Source: an archaeon
GTDB lineage: Archaea > Iainarchaeota > Iainarchaeia > CSSED10-239
NCBI GenBank assembly: GCA_029563035.1
Contig: JAKQTP010000213.1
Coordinates: forward strand, 1-25,993
DNA length: 25,993 nucleotides
Reading direction: 5' to 3'
Under the pieces are notes generated by a model that saw nothing but the letters and a program-made list of their open reading frames with translations, had not been told where the DNA came from and searched no databases. The translations under genes and the position numbers were made by a program. Numbering within the stretch: the stretch's first letter is position 1; every line of letters starts with the position of its first letter. Positions 17,055 through 23,118 of the stretch are shown here, one piece after another.

Positions 17055-19142
17055 ATGAAAAAATCATTTAATTCAGATAGTGCCCAAAAAATAGATGCAG
17101 GATATATAAGAGCTCTTTCAGAAATAAAAAAAACACAGTCTGCATTATCTTCAGGATTGCAAGAAACCACAAAATATTATAATGAAATAGAGAGACTAGG
17201 TAATTTAATATCTAATGGTAAAGTTTCTAATTTATTACAAAAAGCAAAACTCCCACAATCTATAGCAATCTTTAATAAATATCAAACAGATATTTTTAAT
17301 AAAGTAACTCAAGCAAAGAGTAGTATTGAAGGTGTGAAGAAATTTACAGGAATTATAAGAGAAAGAATTGTCAAGAAGAAAGGAGGAGATGAAGCTTGGT
17401 TTAACCAATCAGACCCTAATTTTAAAACAAAAGAAAATGGTAATGATACAAGTTCTGAAAATAATCCTACAGGAAAAGATATAATTATTTCACCTCCAAT
17501 ACATACACCAGATGATAGTATAGCTAATCAGACAGAATGGATTGATATTAAAAATGGGTTAAGTGATAAAATATTTAAAGGATGGACATCTAAGGGTAAA
17601 AATGTTGCAGTTGGCACATTAAATCAACCAACTTGGGAAAGAAATTCTAGAGAGATTGCAAGAGCACAAAGTTTACCTGGAAGTTTTAAATTTTATATAG
17701 AAAAGCTTCATGGATATGATAATCAAGGTGAACCTTATAAAGCAAATAAAATATCAAATAACCCTGAAGAGTATAAGAAATTTTCTAATAGAATGTTGTT
17801 TCCGGTTTTTCTAGATAATTGGTCTGATGCATTTACCGCTAATTGGAATACAATTGATTTAATAGGCAAGTCTGAGCCTATAAGAGTTTATAATAATACA
17901 ACAAGACAATTAACTATTGATTTTTATATATTGGCAGATTTTAGTGCTGAAATTATGTTAGCCGGCATACAAGAGTTGCAAGAATATGCTAGCCAAATAT
18001 CAAATGAGAAGAAAAACAATCGAGAAATAAGAGATAATTCTAATTTCACAAATGAAGAAAATAAATTTTTAAATAAGAATTTATCACCTCAAGCCAAACA
18101 GGTAATAGAATCTAATATGACTTTATCAGAACAAAAGCAAGCTCATTTACAATTACAAGCATATACAAAGAATTTTCAAAATATAGGTCACGGCTCTAAT
18201 AATATACCAGAAATGCTAAAAAATGGCGTATATGGATTTACTCCCTCGGCAACAACATCTACACCAGAAATGTTATGGAATAGGATGACTTTTTTAGCAC
18301 AATGTTGTTATCCTTATTATAGACAAGATGGTAAACTTAAAGAAAATCCAATTATAAAATTAAGAATAGGAGATTTTTTCGATGTTGTTTGTTACATAAC
18401 ATCCTTATCAATTAATGATATGGAGATGGGTTGGGATTTAAATTATAGCCCAAATATAGGAGTTATTCCTATGGGTGCAAAAGTATCTATGTCTCTAGAC
18501 ATAATTCATCAACAAACTCCATCTTCTACATATTCTAGATTTTATCATAGAAAAGATTATGATAATTATGATAATCCATATTCTTATATCCCAGAAACTT
18601 TAAAAAATTCGTTAACTAAAGATTATATTATAGATAAATTAATAGAAGATAATAACTTTAGACAAAAAATATTAGGTAATGAAATTAATATTTCAAGTGT
18701 TCAAAATAAAATAGGAACAGGTGGACCAACAAAAATAACCGAAGATGGAGAAAACTTTACAAGCATCGACACAATGTGGCCCGAAACTGTTTTATATGAT
18801 ATACCTAATTCTTCTGGAAGTGAAAATAAATCAAAAGATGGAAACTATTCTAATATACAAGATTATGCTGAAAACATTTCTAAACTTTCTGAAAAATTAA
18901 ATAATTTTAATTTTAAAACACAAAATAATTCAGTCAAGAAATTAATTAATAAAAACCAAATATCCGAAACATTAAATATTAGTAAGAAGTTATTGACAGC
19001 TAAGGAAAAAATGAAAAATCTTAAAATTAAAGATAATGAAAAAATTCAAGAAATAAATAAATTAGCTAATGAATTTGTTCCTCTTGTAAAAAAGACATTT
19101 GATATTGCAAATAATGGGTTTAACATAAATAATATAATTTAA
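17055..19142 (+). CDS. Baseplate / tail-tube-initiator-like protein
   Basis: A 695-residue protein. The N-terminal 110 residues are helical (QKIDAGYIRALSEIKKTQSA and following). The central core, about residues 245-480, carries the pattern that I associate with contractile-tail baseplate proteins that cap or start the tail tube: MLFPVFLDNWSDAFTANWN, LIGKSEPIRVYNNTTRQLTI and DFYILADFSAE. After an insertion come MLWNRMTFLAQCCYPYY, IKLRIGDFFDVVCYITSLSI, WDLN and GVIPMGAKVSMSLDIIHQQ. The C-terminal 200 residues are Lys/Asn-rich with a coiled-coil tendency. Its place between tape measure and LysM protein supports the role. It may correspond functionally to T4 gp48/gp54 or a related wedge/tube protein; sequence reading alone cannot decide which. 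Confidence 0.75.
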   Translation: MKKSFNSDSAQKIDAGYIRALSEIKKTQSALSSGLQETTKYYNEIERLGNLISNGKVSNLLQKAKLPQSIAIFNKYQTDIFNKVTQAKSSIEGVKKFTGIIRERIVKKKGGDEAWFNQSDPNFKTKENGNDTSSENNPTGKDIIISPPIHTPDDSIANQTEWIDIKNGLSDKIFKGWTSKGKNVAVGTLNQPTWERNSREIARAQSLPGSFKFYIEKLHGYDNQGEPYKANKISNNPEEYKKFSNRMLFPVFLDNWSDAFTANWNTIDLIGKSEPIRVYNNTTRQLTIDFYILADFSAEIMLAGIQELQEYASQISNEKKNNREIRDNSNFTNEENKFLNKNLSPQAKQVIESNMTLSEQKQAHLQLQAYTKNFQNIGHGSNNIPEMLKNGVYGFTPSATTSTPEMLWNRMTFLAQCCYPYYRQDGKLKENPIIKLRIGDFFDVVCYITSLSINDMEMGWDLNYSPNIGVIPMGAKVSMSLDIIHQQTPSSTYSRFYHRKDYDNYDNPYSYIPETLKNSLTKDYIIDKLIEDNNFRQKILGNEINISSVQNKIGTGGPTKITEDGENFTSIDTMWPETVLYDIPNSSGSENKSKDGNYSNIQDYAENISKLSEKLNNFNFKTQNNSVKKLINKNQISETLNISKKLLTAKEKMKNLKIKDNEKIQEINKLANEFVPLVKKTFDIANNGFNINNII

Positions 19143-19147
19143 TAAAT

Positions 19148-19417
19148 ATGAATAACAATTCTCAAATAAAATTATTACAAGGAACAGAAATAAAGCCTAA
19201 CCTAAATATTTTACCAAGTTTATGGGATATTCCTCATACTATAAAACATACGGATACTATTTATAAGTTAAGTAATAGATATTACAACAATAGTAATTTA
19301 GGAAAATTAATTATGTATAGAAATCCAGAACTTATGAATGAGTTTGATATTTATCCTGGTATGATAATTTATATTCCTATGCCATTACAGAGATTAACAA
19401 AATATATGAATATTTAA
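19148..19417 (+). CDS. LysM-type small baseplate protein (gp53-like)
   Basis: An 89-residue protein with a single LysM-like module at about residues 28-77: IPHTIKHTDTIYKLSNRYY, then LGKLIMYRNPELM, then YPGMIIYIPMP. This is the form in which LysM occurs in T4 gp53-type wedge proteins and in tail protein X of contractile tails, where it sits in the baseplate and may contact peptidoglycan or neighbouring baseplate subunits. There is no signal peptide and no catalytic domain, so a secreted hydrolase is unlikely. It starts five bases after the tube-initiator-like gene and ends eight bases before the gp26-like gene. Assignment as a tail LysM protein is fairly secure; the exact T4 equivalent is inferred. 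Confidence 0.8.
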   Translation: MNNNSQIKLLQGTEIKPNLNILPSLWDIPHTIKHTDTIYKLSNRYYNNSNLGKLIMYRNPELMNEFDIYPGMIIYIPMPLQRLTKYMNI

Positions 19418-19425
19418 AAATAATT

Positions 19426-20355
19426 ATGATAAACTACATACAATTCTTATTAGATAAAAAAAGAAATGAGGGCCAAATATTAGATGACTCAACTATAGAC
19501 AATATAGATATTGCTAATATTTTTGACGACGTAGATAATATACCTTTTTGGTCTGGAGGTATCTTATATCCTGATGGACAAGAATCTATTAAAATTAGAA
19601 AATTAAACTTCTTAGATGAAAATATTTTAAGTAAAGAAAATCTTTATGCAAATAATGAAGTTTGGAAAATACTTATAAATAATGTTATTCACAAAGACGA
19701 AATATTAACTTATGATGATTTACTTCCAATGGATGTTGACGGAATATTATTATGGTTAAGAATGACAGCGTTCGGCTCAGAATATAGGTTAGATATAAAT
19801 TGCCCAAGATGTAAATCAAATAAGAGTCAAATTGTTTGGGATTTAAAACAAACAGCATTTAAAGGTATAGAAGATGATAAAAATGAATTATTAAAAGAAT
19901 ATGGAGCAATTCCATATAAATATAATGATGAAATTACAATAGGTATCACAATTCCAACAATGTCTAAGATAGCTGAGGTTGATAAATTTATAAAAAAATT
20001 AGAAACCGCCGAAGGTATGGACTTTACTTCTACTAAAGAATTGTTATATGTACTTTCTCATATAGAAGAACAAATAGAGGGTGAAAATATTATATTAACA
20101 GATATAAAAGATATATATATTAAATTGTTGACCATTAGTTTATCGCTTAAAAAAACTAATGATATAAAAAAATTAGCAATGGAAATAAATCATTCTCTAA
20201 TTTTAAAAACATCTTTTAAATGCAAAGATAATTTAAAAGATGATGAAGGTAAATTATTAACAAACACAGAAGGGGAATTTGTTAAATGTAATTATAAAGA
20301 AGATGGAATTGACTTAATTATGGGAAGGTCTTTTTTTTTGCAAAATATACAATAA
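19426..20355 (+). CDS. gp26-like baseplate assembly protein, zero-frame product
   Basis: A 309-residue protein resembling the T4_baseplate family (T4 gp26, hub assembly). Landmarks are PFWSGGILYPDGQESIKIR near residues 40-58, the DDLLPMDVDGILLWLRM helix near 98-114, and a zinc-ribbon-like knuckle, CPRC (C126, C129). A second pair of cysteines lies at C266 and C288. It is longer than T4 gp26 (208 residues). The zero frame stops at 20353-20355, just after a run of nine T (20331-20339). The -1 frame then stays open to 20606 and encodes a well-formed helical tail with no start codon of its own. The gene therefore probably yields two products, as tail assembly chaperone genes of many phages do. 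Family assignment is fairly secure; frameshifting is inferred. Confidence 0.75.
   Translation: MINYIQFLLDKKRNEGQILDDSTIDNIDIANIFDDVDNIPFWSGGILYPDGQESIKIRKLNFLDENILSKENLYANNEVWKILINNVIHKDEILTYDDLLPMDVDGILLWLRMTAFGSEYRLDINCPRCKSNKSQIVWDLKQTAFKGIEDDKNELLKEYGAIPYKYNDEITIGITIPTMSKIAEVDKFIKKLETAEGMDFTSTKELLYVLSHIEEQIEGENIILTDIKDIYIKLLTISLSLKKTNDIKKLAMEINHSLILKTSFKCKDNLKDDEGKLLTNTEGEFVKCNYKEDGIDLIMGRSFFLQNIQ
20331..20340 (+). promoter_or_regulatory. Putative -1 ribosomal frameshift site, run of nine T then G
   Basis: Zero-frame codons read TCT TTT TTT TTG. A tandem slip by one base on TTT TTT re-pairs perfectly (T-TTT-TTT heptamer type) and enters the frame beginning GCA AAA TAT. The site is 13 bases before the zero-frame stop. 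I saw no clear downstream stimulatory hairpin. A homopolymer sequencing error must be excluded. Confidence 0.6.
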
Positions 20356-20606
20356 GTGAACTAAAATCTTTATTTAATACAATCAAATATAAATCTTGGA
20401 GAGAGTTTGGAATAAACAATAACTTCTTCTTTCTTAAAGGAAATTATCAATATGTGAAAGATTTACAAGATTTATTTGATGATTTAAAATTTTGGGCTAA
20501 ATATTCTCTTCAAGAATCTTATTTAATGACACCACAAAGAAGACAAAAGGCATTAGATAATATGAATAAAAATTTAGAATTATTATATCCCAAGACAAAG
20601 AAATAA
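20331..20606 (+). CDS. -1 frame extension of the gp26-like protein
   Basis: This is the -1 frame segment from the T-run to the stop at 20604-20606, adding about 88 residues after GRSFF. It reads AKYTISELKSLFNTIKYKSW, then REFGINNNFFF, and ends with a helical, charged tail (MTPQRRQKALDNMNKN, LLYPKTKK). Upstream the frame is closed by TGA at about 20313, and no ATG, GTG or TTG precedes the ordered ISELKSLF region. Only a late GTG (20454) and ATG (20526) exist, and these would remove the first half. Natural-looking protein sequence without a start, immediately after a slippery run, points to a frameshift fusion (393 residues from 19426). A genuine internal start at 20454 is the alternative. Confidence 0.65.
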   Translation, partial: FFFAKYTISELKSLFNTIKYKSWREFGINNNFFFLKGNYQYVKDLQDLFDDLKFWAKYSLQESYLMTPQRRQKALDNMNKNLELLYPKTKK

Positions 20607-20716
20607 TTCTTATTAAAAACAATTAAATTTTACAATATCTTTTTATTCGTGTATGTTTTGTAATAAAATTGATTTAATCGCTTTATCTACAAGATATCGT
20701 ACATTATTTAAGATTT

Positions 20717-21232
20717 TTAAAGTTTAAATCCTTTGTTTAATAAATATAATAGAGCTTCTGCATTACCTCTAGCATCATCTACAGGGTCATGTGTATGTTT
20801 TGATATTCTATGTTGCTTCCATTTATAATATAAATCTTTCTCGAAACCACAAAATAAATCACCTATTCTTCTACTTGACCAACCAAAAGGATTTTTGTTT
20901 AAAAAATAATGAAAGTACCAATTTACCCAGCTAGCATCATAGCCATTATTATCAGAAATTAATACAGGTTGACCTTGTATATTCTCTCTTAACCATTTAT
21001 CAAACCTCTCAAAAACAACTTTAGGTTCTTCAAAAGACTCATGTTTCTCCCTTGTGAATCCACTTATTGCTAATGCTTCTGCATTATAAACTTTTGATAT
21101 TGGCCTACATTGACCATAAAATGTTTTCGTTAGAGTTGGTTCCACAATAATTGCACCAAAGCAAACGATGGAATTAATACCTTGTAGAGGTCCATCACTC
21201 TCTATATCAACTACGACAAATTTTTGTTTCAT
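20717..21232 (-). CDS. DEDDh 3'-5' exonuclease (DnaQ-like)
   Basis: A 171-residue protein with the three exonuclease motifs of the DnaQ/RNase T superfamily. ExoI is VVVDIESDG with D9 and E11, ExoII is NGYDASWVNW with D99, and ExoIII is H148-D-P-V-D-D153 followed by ARGNAEALL. The H-x4-D spacing places it in the DEDDh group, and the four metal-binding acidic residues and the general-base His are present. The enzyme should remove nucleotides from 3' ends. It may act on DNA (repair, nucleotide salvage) or RNA; a resemblance to Rv2179c-type exoribonucleases makes RNA plausible. It is the last gene of the minus-strand operon, its ATG overlaps the preceding stop (ATGA), and it converges on the gp26-like gene across a 110-base gap in which I see no gene. 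Confidence 0.88.
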   Translation of the reverse strand: MKQKFVVVDIESDGPLQGINSIVCFGAIIVEPTLTKTFYGQCRPISKVYNAEALAISGFTREKHESFEEPKVVFERFDKWLRENIQGQPVLISDNNGYDASWVNWYFHYFLNKNPFGWSSRRIGDLFCGFEKDLYYKWKQHRISKHTHDPVDDARGNAEALLYLLNKGFKL

Positions 21233-21579
21233 ATTTTTATTTTTTCTAATTCTTCTTCAATACATTCCGATAAACAAGTTCCTCCATTATAAAATTTAAT
21301 TATAAAGGATAATGTTCCATCTTCATTAGGTTTCAAATCATAGATATCATCACTATCATCTTTTTCTGTGTGGTCAAATACTTCCCAGATAATATTATTT
21401 ACTATAAAATATTTTTCTCGAAATTTGTCTCTAAAACAATCTTCCCAATCATTATCACAACTTCTTAATTCAGTTATACCTACTTCTCTTAATTTTTCTT
21501 TATAGAAATCTTCTAAAGATTGTTCAGATTTTAATTCTACTTTTCTAAGTTTTCCAATGTGTAATTCAGTGCGACTCAT
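21229..21579 (-). CDS. Unknown acidic protein in exonuclease operon
   Basis: A 116-residue, Glu/Asp-rich soluble protein of no family that I recognise. The N-terminal half is helical (LRKVELKSEQSLEDFYKEKL), the centre has WEDCFRDKFREKYFIVNNI, and an acidic loop (DHTEKDDSDDIYD) precedes a terminal FYNGGTCLSECIEEELEKI. Two cysteines lie close together in the C-terminal part. It overlaps the exonuclease start by four bases, so the two are translated together. Its acidity and small size are common in early phage proteins that bind host factors, but this is a guess. The A/T-rich leader has no Shine-Dalgarno sequence. Confidence 0.7.
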   Translation of the reverse strand: MSRTELHIGKLRKVELKSEQSLEDFYKEKLREVGITELRSCDNDWEDCFRDKFREKYFIVNNIIWEVFDHTEKDDSDDIYDLKPNEDGTLSFIIKFYNGGTCLSECIEEELEKIKI

Positions 21580-21591
21580 ATTTTATTTTTT

Positions 21592-22044
21592 TTATGTTTT
21601 ATCATTTAAGAATATTTTTATTTTTTCTTTATATAGATTCATATTAAAATCTTTACCCTTATAACGGTAATAAGATTTCTTTGTTTCTAATTTTTCATAT
21701 AACCTCTGAAGTATAATTAGATAATCTATTAATTTTGGCTCCCAATCATTATACATATTATTTTCTAAATACAAACTATTATCAAATGTAGATTTACTTT
21801 CATATCCTCTCCTTGATAATTCTTCTTGTATTAATCTAAATCTATTATGTAGATATTTACCTCTTGAATAAAAATATTTCACATGACCTTTATTAAGTGT
21901 AAAATTCTTTGGACAATCATAAATACCTTTCTTGCTATTTAAACTTTTCTTGAATTGACCATTTAATTGTAATATTTCTTTATGCTCGGCAATTAAATGC
22001 TGATTACTCAATAAAGCAGGAGGTATTAAATTAATTCTTGTCAT
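21592..22044 (-). CDS. Unknown basic protein in exonuclease operon
   Basis: A 150-residue Lys/Tyr/Leu-rich protein. I do not recognise it. It seems all-helical, with segments around NQHLIAEHKEILQLNGQFKK, FRLIQEELSRRGY and PKLIDYLIILQRLYEKLETK, and a strongly basic C-terminal half (KKSYYRYKGKDFNMNLYKEK). The pattern recalls small phage proteins related to pyrimidine-dimer DNA glycosylase (T4 DenV-type: MTRINLIPP..L..QHL.AE, K.HV.FFY.RG.YL..R). The opening TRINLIPPALLSNQHLIAEHKE and KGHVKYFYSRGKYLHNRF match that memory well. If right, it would be a DNA repair enzyme using the Thr2 alpha-amino group as nucleophile after Met removal, which fits the neighbouring exonuclease. It overlaps the preceding gene by 14 bases. 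Confidence 0.75.
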   Translation of the reverse strand: MTRINLIPPALLSNQHLIAEHKEILQLNGQFKKSLNSKKGIYDCPKNFTLNKGHVKYFYSRGKYLHNRFRLIQEELSRRGYESKSTFDNSLYLENNMYNDWEPKLIDYLIILQRLYEKLETKKSYYRYKGKDFNMNLYKEKIKIFLNDKT

Positions 22045-22381
22045 CTTTATAAATTGTTAATTCTAATTCAATTAATTCTTCATTTGAGTGTTTAACCACA
22101 AGATTCTTTATTTCTATGAAAGGCTCAATTTCTTTGAAAAATTCTCTCTTACCTTCTTCTAATATTTTATTATAAACAATATTATAATAATCACCTGAAA
22201 AATTATCTCTTCTTAATACTATCTGTTTCCTTAACTTTAAAGGTTTCTTTTCTATAATTTTTATGTAACTATTCATATCAAAATTGCCTTTGATATATTT
22301 ATTTAATTTCTTTTTATTTATTTCTAATAAATAATATTGTAAGAAAATTATCCCTAATAAGAAAGTTATTATTATTGCCAT
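22031..22381 (-). CDS. Small single-pass membrane protein
   Basis: A 116-residue protein with one clear N-terminal hydrophobic helix (about residues 2-19, IIITFLLGIIFLQYYLL) followed by Lys-rich sequence. This is the arrangement of a membrane anchor with a cytoplasmic basic domain, or an uncleaved signal. The remainder (LRKQIVLRRDNFSGDYYNIV, then FIEIKNLVVKHSNEELIELE) looks like a small alpha/beta domain with no known motif. Its ATG overlaps the preceding stop codon as TAATG, and its 3' end overlaps the next gene by 14 bases, so it is firmly inside the operon. No function can be assigned. Confidence 0.7.
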   Translation of the reverse strand: MAIIITFLLGIIFLQYYLLEINKKKLNKYIKGNFDMNSYIKIIEKKPLKLRKQIVLRRDNFSGDYYNIVYNKILEEGKREFFKEIEPFIEIKNLVVKHSNEELIELELTIYKDDKN

Positions 22382-22566
22382 TATAATTTTATTTTATCAT
22401 GTTGAAAATATGCTTCTAAGCATCCTATTAAAAAATCTCTTGTCTCAATTAAATTATTATTTATTAAATCAACACCACATGAAAAACCTATACCTTCATG
22501 TTTTAAAATTAATCCTCTCTCGGTTGTAACCCAATCTAAATTCTCTGTTATATATAATGGTATTAT
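22381..22566 (-). CDS. 61-residue protein with no canonical start codon (AUA start?)
   Basis: A minus-strand open frame between an in-frame TAG (22569-22567) and a TAA that overlaps the next ATG as TAATG. Its sequence looks like real protein: TENLDWVTTERGLILKHEG, IGFSCGVDLI, then ETRDFLIGCLEAYFQHDK. There is no ATG, GTG or TTG in it before the body, and the first two codons are ATA ATA. A host-type promoter ends about 23 bases upstream, so the transcript should begin just before it. Either AUA serves as start, or this is a truncated remnant of a longer gene still coupled to the operon. The family is unknown. Confidence 0.5.
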   Translation of the reverse strand: MIPLYITENLDWVTTERGLILKHEGIGFSCGVDLINNNLIETRDFLIGCLEAYFQHDKIKL

Positions 22567-22574
22567 CTACCTAA

Positions 22575-22584
22575 ACTATTTAAT
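22575..22584 (+). promoter_or_regulatory. Late-motif variant ACTATTTAAT before lysozyme gene
   Basis: ACTATTTAAT differs from the recurring 10-mer at the last base and precedes the lysozyme ATG by 36 bases, farther than the other copies (12-22). It is probably the late promoter of the lysozyme-hub unit, but is weaker evidence than the exact copies. Confidence 0.4.
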
Positions 22585-22589
22585 TAATA

Positions 22590-22621
22590 CAAAATTACAC
22601 ATAATTTTTTAGAAACACAAA
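22590..22621 (-). promoter_or_regulatory. Bacteroidota-type promoter TTTG-N20-TAATTTTG
   Basis: On the minus strand, TTTG (22621-22618) and TAATTTTG (22597-22590) are separated by 20 bases. This matches the TTTG / TAnnTTTG arrangement known for primary-sigma promoters in Bacteroidota. It would drive the exonuclease operon with a leader of roughly 15 bases. The TTTG box overlaps the lysozyme start codon on the other strand. Confidence 0.5.
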
Positions 22622-23118
22622 TGATAATAGAAAATTCTACATTTAATTTCCTCAAAGATTGGGAAAGAATATTATATAAAGCTTATAACGACGGATTTAA
22701 TTATTGGACAATAGGAATGGGGCACAATATAAATGCTTCTGGGCGTTTTGATTTACTTGATAAGACAATAACCAATAAAGAAGTTCTTGAATTATTAAAA
22801 TTAGATTTTGAGCGTTTAGAAATTAAGAAAAAATTATCAAGAATCAAGATTCCATTAGAGCAACATAAAACAGATGCTCTCATATCTCTAATATTTAATT
22901 TAGGATATTTACCAGGTTCTATAATTTTATTGATAAACAATAAACAAAATACATTATTAAAATCTAAATGGATGGAATTTTACAAATCAACTGATGCTAA
23001 GACAAAAAAGAAAAAAGCAGTATTAGGTTTATATAGAAGAAGAACTGCCGAATGGGATTTATTTTGTAATGATTATAAATCAAGAAATTTTTATGATAAA
23101 ATTAAATTACCTACCTAA
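22621..23118 (+). CDS. T4-type lysozyme (GH24 endolysin)
   Basis: A 165-residue enzyme that cleaves the MurNAc-GlcNAc glycan backbone of peptidoglycan. The catalytic set E15, D24 and T30 has exactly the spacing of T4 lysozyme E11, D20 and T26, in the context WERILYKAYNDG and WTIGMGH. Further family marks are the QHKTDALISLIFNLG helix and the C-terminal YRRRTAEWDLF (R-R-x-x-E) motif. Length matches T4 lysozyme (164). There is no signal peptide or SAR helix, so export would need a holin, or it may act as part of the virion. Its TAA overlaps the ATG of the hub gene (TAATG), which suggests coordinated production with the tail and raises the possibility of a baseplate lysozyme like T4 gp5. A cytoplasmic endolysin remains the default. 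Confidence 0.9.
   Translation: MIIENSTFNFLKDWERILYKAYNDGFNYWTIGMGHNINASGRFDLLDKTITNKEVLELLKLDFERLEIKKKLSRIKIPLEQHKTDALISLIFNLGYLPGSIILLINNKQNTLLKSKWMEFYKSTDAKTKKKKAVLGLYRRRTAEWDLFCNDYKSRNFYDKIKLPT

Noticed and set aside
20675..20700. Possible terminator hairpin (TATCT / AGATA) between the convergent genes
   Set aside because: Only five base pairs, A/T-rich, and not followed by a T-run in either direction.
20653..20727. 24-codon plus-strand ORF starting MFCNKIDLIALSTRYR in the convergent gap
   Set aside because: It is very short, overlaps the end of the exonuclease gene and has no promoter motif or coupling. It is kept only as a curiosity; the 110-base gap shows no other gene.
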